Made by a program: the position numbers and the translations under genes. Source: Streptomyces sp. NBC_00464 (GTDB taxonomy: Bacteria > Actinomycetota > Actinomycetes > Streptomycetales > Streptomycetaceae). Taken from it: a stretch of DNA of 64,000 nucleotides. The notes under the pieces were generated by a model. The model made no database searches. It saw nothing but the letters and a program-made list of their open reading frames with translations, and was not told where the DNA came from. The stretch covers positions 5,146,001 through 5,210,000 of the forward strand of contig NZ_CP107899.1 in assembly GCF_036013915.1 (NCBI RefSeq), in the 5' to 3' direction. The number at the start of each line of letters is the position of its first letter. Positions within the stretch are counted from its first letter, which is position 1. Of the stretch, positions 25,881 to 32,956 are shown in pieces.

Positions 25881-27032
25881 GTGACACGCAGGACAGTGCG
25901 CATCGCCATGAACGGCGTCACGGGTCGCATGGGATACCGGCAGCACCTGGTGCGCTCGGTCCTCGCGATCCGCGAGCAGGGCGGCCTCGACCTCGGCAAC
26001 GGCGACGTGCTGTGGCCCGAGCCGGTCCTCGTCGGCCGCCGCGCCCACGCGCTGGAGGCGCTCGCCGAGCAGCACGGTCTGACCGAGTGGTCGACCGACC
26101 TCGACGCGGTCCTCGCCGACGACACCATCGACATCTACTTCGACGCCCAGGTCACCTCGGCCCGCGTCGAGGCGATCAAGAAGGCCATCGCGGCGGGCAA
26201 GCACATCTACACCGAGAAGCCCACCGCCACCGACGTCGAGGGCGCCCTCGACCTCGCCCGCCTCGCCCGGGACGCCGGCATCAAGCACGGCGTCGTCCAG
26301 GACAAGATCTTCCTGCCGGGCCTGCTGAAGCTGAAGCGCCTCATCGACGGCGGCTTCTTCGGCGAGATCCTCTCCGTGCGCGGCGAGTTCGGCTACTGGG
26401 TCTTCGAGGGCGACTGGCAGGAGGCCCAGCGCCCCTCGTGGAACTACCGCTCGGAGGACGGCGGCGGCATCGTCGTCGACATGTTCCCGCACTGGGAGTA
26501 CGTACTCCACGAGCTGTTCGGCCGGGTCACCACCGTCCAGGCGCACGTCCAGACGCACATCCCCGAGCGCTGGGACGAGCACGGCAAGCCGTACGCCGCG
26601 ACCGCGGACGACGCCGCGTACGGCATCTTCCAGCTGGAGGGCGGCGCCGTCGCCCAGATCAACTCCTCCTGGACGGTGCGCGTCAACCGGGACGAGCTCG
26701 TCGAGTTCCAGGTCGACGGCACCCACGGCTCCGCCGTCGCGGGCCTGCGCAACTGCCGCGTCCAGCACCGCTCGGCCACCCCCAAGCCGGTCTGGAACCC
26801 CGACCTCCCGGTCACCGAGTCCTTCCGTGACCAGTGGCAGGAAGTCCCCGACAACGCGGTCTTCGACAACGGCTTCAAGGCCCAGTGGGAGCTGTTCCTC
26901 CGCCACATCGTGCTGGACGAGCCCTACACCTGGGACCTGATGGCCGGCGCGCGCGGCGTCCAGCTCGCCGAGCTCGGCCTCAAGTCCTCCGCCGAGGGCC
27001 GCCGTTTCGACGTCCCGGAGCTGACCCTGTGA
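25881..27032 (+). CDS. Gfo/Idh/MocA-family oxidoreductase
   Basis: A 383-residue NAD(P)-dependent dehydrogenase. The Rossmann domain starts TVRIAMNGVTGRMGYRQH (the usual GxGxxG is GVTGRMG), and EKPTATD carries the family's EKP Lys. GTG 25881 has GGAGGAAC upstream. Such enzymes oxidise a hydroxyl of a sugar, inositol or sugar acid. It is the first gene of an operon with DUF993 and a TIM-barrel isomerase, controlled by the divergent LacI repressor. The sugar is unknown; myo-inositol dehydrogenases have a different local sequence. Confidence 0.88.
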   Translation: MTRRTVRIAMNGVTGRMGYRQHLVRSVLAIREQGGLDLGNGDVLWPEPVLVGRRAHALEALAEQHGLTEWSTDLDAVLADDTIDIYFDAQVTSARVEAIKKAIAAGKHIYTEKPTATDVEGALDLARLARDAGIKHGVVQDKIFLPGLLKLKRLIDGGFFGEILSVRGEFGYWVFEGDWQEAQRPSWNYRSEDGGGIVVDMFPHWEYVLHELFGRVTTVQAHVQTHIPERWDEHGKPYAATADDAAYGIFQLEGGAVAQINSSWTVRVNRDELVEFQVDGTHGSAVAGLRNCRVQHRSATPKPVWNPDLPVTESFRDQWQEVPDNAVFDNGFKAQWELFLRHIVLDEPYTWDLMAGARGVQLAELGLKSSAEGRRFDVPELTL

Positions 27033-27054
27033 CGCGGCGTCCCACCCCTGTAGC

Positions 27055-27134
27055 ACCGGAGCGGACACCATGACGATGCACCTCCCGCAGGGCACACCGG
27101 AGTTGACCACGTGACCATCCACCTCCCGCAGGGC
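27055..27134. repeat. Tandem duplication of a translation initiation region
   Basis: Two 39-nt units (27055-27093 and 27096-27134) are identical at about 32 positions. Each holds ACCGGAG (ribosome-binding site), a start codon and the codons for MT(M/I)HLPQG. The second unit is the real start of the DUF993 gene; the first makes a 14-codon reading frame that stops on top of the second start. Confidence 0.85.
27070..27114 (+). CDS. 14-codon leader ORF overlapping the DUF993 start
   Basis: ATG 27070 to TGA 27114 encodes MTMHLPQGTPELTT, nearly a copy of the first residues of the DUF993 protein. Its TGA lies inside GTGA at the DUF993 start, so ribosomes ending here could restart on the GTG. The ribosome-binding sequence GGAG is 8 nt upstream. 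Whether it is translated is unknown; it arose by duplication. Confidence 0.45.
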   Translation: MTMHLPQGTPELTT

Positions 27135-28256
27135 CCGTACGAGCCCCGCACCACCCCGCTCGACCTCGCCCCCGGTGGCGCACCCCTGGCCTCCCGTACG
27201 GTCTTCTCCGCGGCCCACGTCGTGGCGGACCCGTACGCCGACATCAGCCCGGACTCCCCGGCCGCCGTCGACTGGGACGCCACCCTCGCCTTCCGCCGCC
27301 ACCTCTGGTCGCACGGTCTGGGCGTCGCCGAGGCCATGGACACCGCCCAGCGCGGCATGGGCCTGGACTGGGCCGGAGCCGCCGAACTGATCCGCCGCTC
27401 GGCCGCCGAGGCCAAGTCCGTCGGCGGTGCCATCGCCTGCGGCGTCGGCACCGACCAGCTGCCCGCGGGCCCGGCCACGCTCGCCGAGGTGCGCTCCGCG
27501 TACGAGGAGCAGCTCGCCCTCGTCGAGGAGAGCGGCGCCCAGGCGATCCTCATGGCCTCGCGCGCGCTCGCCGCCGCGGCGAAGAGCCCGCAGGACTACC
27601 TGGAGACGTACGCGCACCTGCTCCGCCAGGCCACGGAACCGGTCGTCCTGCACTGGCTGGGCCCGATGTTCGACCCCGCGCTGGACGGCTACTGGGGCTC
27701 CAGCGACCTGGACGCGGCCACCGACACCTTCCTCCAGGTCATCGCGGAACACCCCGACAAGGTCGACGGCATCAAGATCTCCCTCCTCGACGCTGAGCGC
27801 GAGATCGACGTCCGCCGCCGCCTCCCGAGCGGGGTGCGCTGCTACACCGGGGACGACTTCAACTATCCCGAACTGATCGCCGGCGACGACCGCGGCTTCA
27901 GTCACGCGCTGCTCGGGATCTTCGACCCGCTCGGCCCGCTGGCCGCGCACGCGGTACGGGTCCTGGACACCGGAGACACGAAGGGGTTCCGCGAACTCCT
28001 GGACCCCACGGTCGAGTTGTCCCGTCACCTCTTCCAGGCCCCGACCCGCTACTACAAGACGGGCGTGGTGTTCCTCGCCTGGCTGGCCGGCCACCAGGAC
28101 CACTTCACGATGGTGGGCGGCCTCCAGTCGGCCCGCTCGCTGCCGCATCTGGCGAAGGCCTACGAACTGGCCGACCGCCTGGGCCTGTTCCCCGACCCGG
28201 AACTGGCCGAATCCCGGATGCGCGCGCTCCTTACGGTCAACGGAGGCACCCGATGA
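27111..28256 (+). CDS. DUF993 protein, dihydrodipicolinate synthase-like lyase
   Basis: A 381-residue TIM-barrel protein matching DUF993. VDGIKISLLDAE places a lysine (K222) where class I DHDPS/N-acetylneuraminate lyase enzymes have their Schiff-base lysine (GIK), and CYTGDDFNYPELIAGD resembles the later GDD segment of that family. The Tyr of the usual YNxP motif is replaced by LHWLG. It may be an aldolase or lyase acting on a keto-sugar acid made by the upstream dehydrogenase. GTG 27111 has GGAG nine nt upstream. The next gene overlaps by ATGA. No characterised member is known to me. Confidence 0.8.
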   Translation: MTIHLPQGPYEPRTTPLDLAPGGAPLASRTVFSAAHVVADPYADISPDSPAAVDWDATLAFRRHLWSHGLGVAEAMDTAQRGMGLDWAGAAELIRRSAAEAKSVGGAIACGVGTDQLPAGPATLAEVRSAYEEQLALVEESGAQAILMASRALAAAAKSPQDYLETYAHLLRQATEPVVLHWLGPMFDPALDGYWGSSDLDAATDTFLQVIAEHPDKVDGIKISLLDAEREIDVRRRLPSGVRCYTGDDFNYPELIAGDDRGFSHALLGIFDPLGPLAAHAVRVLDTGDTKGFRELLDPTVELSRHLFQAPTRYYKTGVVFLAWLAGHQDHFTMVGGLQSARSLPHLAKAYELADRLGLFPDPELAESRMRALLTVNGGTR

Positions 28257-29080
28257 GTGACGGCCGGCTCTCCATCAACCAGGAGACCATCAAGCAGTGG
28301 TCGCTGCCCGAACTCGCCGAGGGCTGCGCGAAGGCGGGCATCGACAAGATCGGCCTGTGGCGGGCCCCCGTCCAGGAGTACGGCGTCGAGCGCACGGCTC
28401 AACTCCTCGCGGATTCCGGCCTGTCGGTCACCAGCCTCTGCCGGGGCGGCTTCTTCACCGCCCTCGACCCGGCCGAGCGGGCCCGCGCCCTGGACGACAA
28501 CCGCGCGGCGCTCGACGAGGCGGCGGGCCTGTCCACGGACACGCTGGTCCTGGTGTCGGGCGGCCTCCCGGAGGGCAGCAAGGACCTGTACGGGGCCCGC
28601 GAACGCATCGCCGACGCGCTGGCCGAACTGGCCCCCTACGCGGCCGAACGGGGAGTACGCCTGGCCATCGAGCCACTGCACCCGATGTTCGCCTCGGACC
28701 GCTGCGTCGTCTCCACCCTGTCGCAGGCCCTGGACATCGCGGAACGCTTCCCGGCCGAGCAGGTCGGCGTGGTCGTCGACACGTACCACCTCTGGTGGGA
28801 CGACCAGGCACCCGCCCAGATCGCCCGCGCGGGTGCGGCGGGCCGGATCCACTCCTTCCAGCTCGCCGACTGGATCACCCCGCTCCCGGCGGGCGTCCTG
28901 CTGGGGCGCGGCCAACTCGGCGACGGCAGCGTGGACTTCCGCGCCTTCCGCACGGCGGTGGAGGCCACCGGCTTCGACGGCCCGATCGAGGTGGAGATCT
29001 TCAACGAGGATCTGTGGGCGCGCGACGGCGCGGAGGTCCTGGCGGAGGTCGCGGCCCGTTACGCGGAGCACGCCTGCTGA
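28253..29080 (+). CDS. TIM-barrel sugar isomerase/epimerase
   Basis: A 275-residue xylose isomerase-like barrel protein. It starts MSDGRLSINQETIKQWSLPELAEGCAKAGID and carries metal-site strands LAIEPLHPMF, VVVDTYHLWWD, IHSFQLAD and IEVEIFNED. The ATG overlaps the DUF993 stop (ATGA), so both are in one operon that ends in a strong terminator at 29230. Relatives include IolE, hydroxypyruvate isomerase and D-tagatose 3-epimerase. It probably works on the same sugar as the dehydrogenase and DUF993 protein. Confidence 0.83.
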   Translation: MSDGRLSINQETIKQWSLPELAEGCAKAGIDKIGLWRAPVQEYGVERTAQLLADSGLSVTSLCRGGFFTALDPAERARALDDNRAALDEAAGLSTDTLVLVSGGLPEGSKDLYGARERIADALAELAPYAAERGVRLAIEPLHPMFASDRCVVSTLSQALDIAERFPAEQVGVVVDTYHLWWDDQAPAQIARAGAAGRIHSFQLADWITPLPAGVLLGRGQLGDGSVDFRAFRTAVEATGFDGPIEVEIFNEDLWARDGAEVLAEVAARYAEHAC

Positions 29081-29229
29081 GCCGACGACCGGGCCCTCCG
29101 AGCCTCTGAGGCAAAGAGATTGCCAAGACGTACAACCATCGGGCGTCCTCCCGGGTCATATCTGTCGTCGGACGCTTCCGGGGAGGGATCCGGGGGGATA
29201 GGGAAGCCCCGACGGAGGGGAAAGCGAGT

Positions 29230-29260
29230 GGGGCCCGGTCGAAAGACCGGGCCCCGTTTC
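29230..29260 (+). terminator. Intrinsic terminator of the LacI-controlled operon
   Basis: GGGGCCCGGTC and GACCGGGCCCC, perfect 11-bp arms around a GAAA loop, followed by GTTTCG. It lies 149 nt after the isomerase stop. Confidence 0.85.
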
Positions 29261-29324
29261 GCCTTCCGGAGTGACGTGAATGGGCGAGTGCTCGGCCGCG
29301 GTGACCCATGGCAGGCTGGGCGCC

Positions 29325-29897
29325 GTGACTGAATCGACGGCACGCCCCGGAACGCCGGTAACCGTCCTGCGGGACGGGAGACTTCGGGCCGCGGGCCTCA
29401 GGCAGGGGGATGTTGTCGCCTATGACTGGGGCTTCGAGCGGCAAGGACAGCACTACATCCAGCGCAGCTTCGTATTGCTCGACGACGGGATCCAGATCAA
29501 CCAGCCGGTTCTCTTTCCCTCTGAGCAGCAGGGCTGGTGGTACTGCGACCTGGTCGCTGTCGTCCAGGACGGTGAGCTGCTGCGGGTCGACGACCTGTGG
29601 ATCGACGTCATCGTCGGGCCGCCCGACCACCCCTACCGCCTCCTGGACCTTGACGAGTACGCCGAGGCCACGGCCGACGGCCGGCTGAGCCCTGCTGCGG
29701 CCGCGGACGGCTTGATCCGCACGCAACGCTTCCTGGACCGGCGGTTGAACCGCCGGCACGAAGTGGAACGCAGTTGGCCGGACTTCCCGCCCGCTGAGGT
29801 CACGGCCCTGCTGTCGGCCGACCTTCCTCGTGATTGGACGCTCGTGCGGAGTCCGGGCGGACCTCCTCAGGCCTCCGGAACAACGCCCCCCACATGA
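29325..29897 (+). CDS. DUF402-domain protein
   Basis: A protein of about 190 residues with the DUF402 fold (beta-barrel, FomD/FAU-1-like), known in some members as a nucleoside di- or triphosphate phosphatase or RNA-binding protein. Characteristic stretches are QRSFVLLDDGIQINQP and WWYCDLVAVVQDGELLRVDDLWIDVIV, ending in the DEYAEA helix. GTG 29325 is preferred: AGGCTGGGCGCC just upstream has the look of a leaderless -10 region; ATG 29280 with GGAG is an alternative that adds 15 residues. The last 98 bp overlap the convergent methyltransferase gene. Confidence 0.8.
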   Translation: MTESTARPGTPVTVLRDGRLRAAGLRQGDVVAYDWGFERQGQHYIQRSFVLLDDGIQINQPVLFPSEQQGWWYCDLVAVVQDGELLRVDDLWIDVIVGPPDHPYRLLDLDEYAEATADGRLSPAAAADGLIRTQRFLDRRLNRRHEVERSWPDFPPAEVTALLSADLPRDWTLVRSPGGPPQASGTTPPT

Positions 29898-30609
29898 ACT
29901 TCTCACCGAACCAGGGCGATTCGGCCGGCTCGTCCCGCATCCGGCGCAGCTCGATCTCCTCCAGCCCTCCCGTCACCCCGTCCGGACCCGTGAAGATCCA
30001 GCGCAGCGATTCCGCGGTGTACGCCAGACCGCCATGGAGTCGGGCTGTCCGGTACAGCTCCACATCGGGCAGCTCCGAACCCATCTCCCCGGAGGCGAAA
30101 GCGCCGAGCGACAGATGGCCGCCGGGCGCCAGAACCCGGTCCACGTAAGCGAGATACGTGATCCGGCGGTGCGGCGGCAGATGGTGGAAGCACCCGGAGT
30201 CATGGATCAGGTCGTACGGTCCTTCCGGCGCTCCCTCGGCGAAGGCGTCCCCGCAGTGGAACCGGATGTCCGCACCCGCCTCCCCGGCCCGCTCCTCGGC
30301 CCAGGCGACGGCCCCGGGCGACAGATCGACCGCGTCCACCTCGAAGCCGAGCGAGGCGAGATACAGCGCGTTGCGCCCCGGCCCGCAGCCCAGGTCGAGT
30401 GCGCGTCCGGGGGCGACCATCCCGCGTTCCACATACGAGACGAGCGTCTCGTCGGGCTTCGCCACGAAGAACGGCACCGGCTTCGACCGGTCCTCGTAGA
30501 AGCCGTCCCACCAGTCCCCGGCCTTCTCCGTCCACCGGTCCGCCTCAGGGGCGAACAGGTCGTCCATGAGCCGCAGAACGTCCTCGACCGAGCGCACATT
30601 CCGGTCCAT
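29800..30609 (-). CDS. Class I SAM-dependent methyltransferase
   Basis: A 269-residue methyltransferase. Motif I is LDLGCGPGRNALYLASLG (about residues 85-103), followed by a DAVDLSPGAVAWAEERA strand-loop (ribose-binding Asp) and a later HDSGCFHHLPPHRR. This resembles the thiopurine/tellurite (TehB)-like and small-molecule groups. ATG 30609 has a G-rich ribosome-binding site. The C-terminal 20 or so residues (after GALFRRPEE) run into the DUF402 gene and are probably an extension caused by loss of an earlier stop. The substrate is unknown. Confidence 0.85.
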   Translation of the reverse strand: MDRNVRSVEDVLRLMDDLFAPEADRWTEKAGDWWDGFYEDRSKPVPFFVAKPDETLVSYVERGMVAPGRALDLGCGPGRNALYLASLGFEVDAVDLSPGAVAWAEERAGEAGADIRFHCGDAFAEGAPEGPYDLIHDSGCFHHLPPHRRITYLAYVDRVLAPGGHLSLGAFASGEMGSELPDVELYRTARLHGGLAYTAESLRWIFTGPDGVTGGLEEIELRRMRDEPAESPWFGEKFMWGALFRRPEEVRPDSARASNHEEGRPTAGP

Positions 30610-30865
30610 CCGGAACCCCCTTTCCGATGAGGGAAGTTTAGGAGGGGCGCGTGTGTAAGGCCAGGTCAGAGTGCATGTGTAGGGCGTCCAGTAAGCCTTC
30701 TGGCGCCGCGGGAGGAGCGGAGCGCCACCCTCACCCACGTCCGCCACGCGCCCCGCTCCACGGGCCCCCGGAGGGCCTCCACGGGGGTTTCACGGACACT
30801 GCCGGGGCATGTTTTCCCATGGGTTTCGAGCAGCGTCGGTGCGCGGCCGGGTGACGGCGCCCCGC

Positions 30866-31267
30866 TCAGCGCGTGGCGGCCCCCTTGGGCAGGGACTCGG
30901 GGGCAAGGTCCCCCTCGTACGCCTCCCGCGCACCCTCCAGCTCCGGCAGATGCGTCGCCGCCCACGCGCAGCAGGCGGCCATCGGTGCGAGCAACGTCCG
31001 TCCGAGCGGGCTCAGTTCGTAGTCCACCCGAGGCGGGATCCCGCCGCCGACCGTACGAGTGATCAGGCCGTCCCGTTCCATCGAGCGCAGGGTCTCCGTC
31101 AGCACCTTCGGTGTGATGCCGCGCAGCGGGACCTCCAGTTCGGAGAAGCGCCGGGGGCCGGACTCCAGGCACCGGATGATCTTCGGGGTCCATTTGCCGC
31201 CGATCCGGAACGGCGAGGTGGTGTGGGAGCAGCCGGTGAACATTTCGGGATCAAGTGGTTGGCTCAC
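30866..31267 (-). CDS. HxlR-family transcriptional regulator
   Basis: A 133-residue winged-helix protein. The core IGGKWTPKIIRCLESGPRRFSELEVPLRGITPKVLTETLRSMERDGLI is the HxlR signature, with a Cys (C13) near the N-terminus as in redox-sensing members such as YodB. GTG 31267 is the start. It diverges from an NAD(P)-binding protein gene, a very common pair in actinomycetes where the regulator responds to electrophiles such as quinones or diamide. Confidence 0.9.
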   Translation of the reverse strand: MSQPLDPEMFTGCSHTTSPFRIGGKWTPKIIRCLESGPRRFSELEVPLRGITPKVLTETLRSMERDGLITRTVGGGIPPRVDYELSPLGRTLLAPMAACCAWAATHLPELEGAREAYEGDLAPESLPKGAATR

Positions 31268-31280
31268 CCTGTTGAGCGTA

Positions 31281-31296
31281 CGTAACTATCGTTGCG
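31281..31296. promoter_or_regulatory. Candidate HxlR operator
   Basis: CGTAAC-TATC-GTTGCG is a 6-4-6 inverted repeat with one mismatch, placed 14 nt from the regulator start and in the shared divergent promoter region. Its form (GTAAC/GTTnC) resembles sites of HxlR-type regulators. Confidence 0.45.
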
Positions 31297-31368
31297 GAAA
31301 CCATGGGGTGCGGAGCTAGCTTCCGAGGCATCGGCCGACGATCCGTCGGCTTTGTCGAGGGGATCCCC

Positions 31369-32019
31369 ATGAGCAGCAGGATTGTCATCTTCGGGGCGGG
31401 CGGACGCGCCGGACGGCGTGCGGTGGCCGAGGCCGTGGCGCGCGGGCACCAGGTCACCGCGGTGGTCCGCGACCCGGCCGCGTACGGGGACTTGGCCGGG
31501 GGCGGCGTGGCCGTGGTCGCCGGTGACGTCACCCGGGCGGACAGCGTCGCGGAGGTCGCCGCCGGGCATGACGCGGCGATCAGCGCGGCCGGCCGGATGG
31601 ACATGCCTTCGGACGAGTTCTACGTGAGCGCCGCCCACGCCCTGCTGGACGGCCTGGCCCGCGCCGGGGTCGGCCGGCTGGTGCTCATCGGCATCGGGTC
31701 CGTCCTGGAGACCGCGCCCGGTGTGGCCGTCCACGACGCTCCCGGATTCCCGGAGGAGGCACGGGCCTTCTCGCTCGGTCACACCGCCGAACTCGACGCT
31801 CTCCGCGCCGCCGAGACGGACATCGACTGGCTCGTCATCGCCCCGCCGCCCGTGATGCTGGACAACGAGGCCCCACGGACCGGCCGGTACCGGACGGGCG
31901 GCGGGCAGGTGATGGCCGACGGTGCCCCGTCCTTCTCCTACGCGGACCTGGCGGTCGCGCTGATCGACGAGATCGAGGCCCCGAAGCACCACCGCTCCCT
32001 CACCGCGGTGGCAGGCTGA
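31369..32019 (+). CDS. NmrA-like NAD(P)H-binding oxidoreductase
   Basis: A 216-residue atypical short-chain dehydrogenase. It starts [35 protein letters not shown] with the GxxGxxG nucleotide site, and AAISAAGRMD and LVLIGIGSVLE mark later strands. GAGGGG precedes the ATG at 31369. Regulated, by position, by the divergent HxlR protein; such pairs are induced by oxidative or quinone stress. The catalytic YxxxK motif is absent, as usual in this subgroup. Confidence 0.85.
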   Translation: MSSRIVIFGAGGRAGRRAVAEAVARGHQVTAVVRDPAAYGDLAGGGVAVVAGDVTRADSVAEVAAGHDAAISAAGRMDMPSDEFYVSAAHALLDGLARAGVGRLVLIGIGSVLETAPGVAVHDAPGFPEEARAFSLGHTAELDALRAAETDIDWLVIAPPPVMLDNEAPRTGRYRTGGGQVMADGAPSFSYADLAVALIDEIEAPKHHRSLTAVAG

Positions 32020-32085
32020 CCACTCCCGTGCCGGCCCAGGGCCGTCGCAGTCACGGGCACCGTCACGGCCAGGAGGAGTCGTCGC

Positions 32086-32556
32086 TCAGATGGCTACGGC
32101 CGACACGTCGGCCCCGGGCAGCGTGGCGGCGTACGCCTCGATGGCGTCGGTGTCGGAGGTCAGTACGACGCCTCCGCCGTGTGCGGCAGCGACGAAGACG
32201 GCCGGCGCATCCACCGGGTCCGGACGCTTCTTGGGAGGAAGTGCGGCAGCGCCGATCATGGCGCCGATCGTTTTCCAGTCCTCGATGGTCATTCCTCCCG
32301 CACAGGGAAGGCAGCGGGGCGCCTGCTCCTGGGGAAGGCGGGTCCTGGCTCCGGGGTGTACGACGACGTCGGCGAGAAGGCGCTTCCACGCATAGGCGGT
32401 CTTCGGGCTTGTTCGCCACGCCTGTGAGAGGGCGGGACCAGGGACGATCGGCTGGTGTCCACCTGCTCCTACGAAGCCCTTGTGCAGGATGTGGGCCCGG
32501 CGGTCCTGGCTCACCAACGCCATCAGCATGCCGGTGTCGTAGACGACGACAGTCAC
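32086..32556 (-). CDS. PIN-domain toxin (VapC-like)
   Basis: A 156-residue PIN-domain protein, a predicted Mg-dependent RNase toxin. Acidic residues at YDTGMLMAL, near PVDAPAVFVAA and in VVLTSDTDAI match the conserved aspartates; the second acidic position in QAWRT is Gln, as is common in the Streptomyces branch. It starts GTG at 32556, overlapping the antitoxin stop (GTGA), the usual toxin-after-antitoxin order. The PIN motif order, the overlap and the palindrome upstream support a TA module. Confidence 0.82.
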   Translation of the reverse strand: MTVVVYDTGMLMALVSQDRRAHILHKGFVGAGGHQPIVPGPALSQAWRTSPKTAYAWKRLLADVVVHPGARTRLPQEQAPRCLPCAGGMTIEDWKTIGAMIGAAALPPKKRPDPVDAPAVFVAAAHGGGVVLTSDTDAIEAYAATLPGADVSAVAI

Positions 32557-32852
32557 GCGGCGGCCTCGTTGGGGGAGGACCGGCCGAGGATTGCTTCGAC
32601 CTCCGCCCGTTCTTCCCTGGTCGGTTCGATTTCGTCGCCCGCCCAAGTGCCGGTGCCTGCTTGCTCCTCGGCCTCCGCGCGGGCCTCCTCGAACGGCTTG
32701 AAGATCCTCCTGACGCGGTCCTGCTGGTCCATCTGCGCTTGGGCGGCGATCGTGAGGAACGTGGAGACATCGAGTCCCGCGGCCGCCGCATGTTCTCTGA
32801 TGCGGTCGCGGACCTCGGCCGACATGCTGATGGAAAAGCGCTCGGTTGCCAT
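32553..32852 (-). CDS. Antitoxin of the PIN toxin (ribbon-helix-helix-like)
   Basis: A 99-residue protein with an N-terminal short DNA-binding pattern (MATERFSISMSAEVRDRIREHAAAAGLDVSTFLTIAAQ) of RHH form, then an acidic C-terminus (EARAEAEEQ...TREERAEVEAILG) that would wrap the toxin. ATG 32852. It precedes the PIN gene with an overlap, so the toxin is translated only after the antitoxin. A palindrome directly upstream would be its autoregulatory site. Confidence 0.8.
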   Translation of the reverse strand: MATERFSISMSAEVRDRIREHAAAAGLDVSTFLTIAAQAQMDQQDRVRRIFKPFEEARAEAEEQAGTGTWAGDEIEPTREERAEVEAILGRSSPNEAAA

Positions 32853-32854
32853 AT

Positions 32855-32884
32855 CGTCCCGGTAACACCGAGTGTTACGGGACG
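32855..32884. promoter_or_regulatory. Autoregulatory operator of the toxin-antitoxin operon
   Basis: The core GTAACAC-CGA-GTGTTAC (32862-32878) is a perfect 7-3-7 palindrome, extended by CGTCCC on the left and GGGACG on the right with one extra G. It begins 3 bp upstream of the antitoxin start codon. Confidence 0.75.
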
Positions 32885-32956
32885 CCTCGGGTTCGGCGTA
32901 CGCCGGCTTCCGGAGCGGACCCCGCGATGTCAGCCCCGCCCGGTACCGTCGCATCC

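Noticed and set aside
32553..32852. Antitoxin as an ordinary small regulator unrelated to the PIN gene
   Set aside because: The GTGA overlap, gene order and autoregulatory palindrome fit a TA pair much better.
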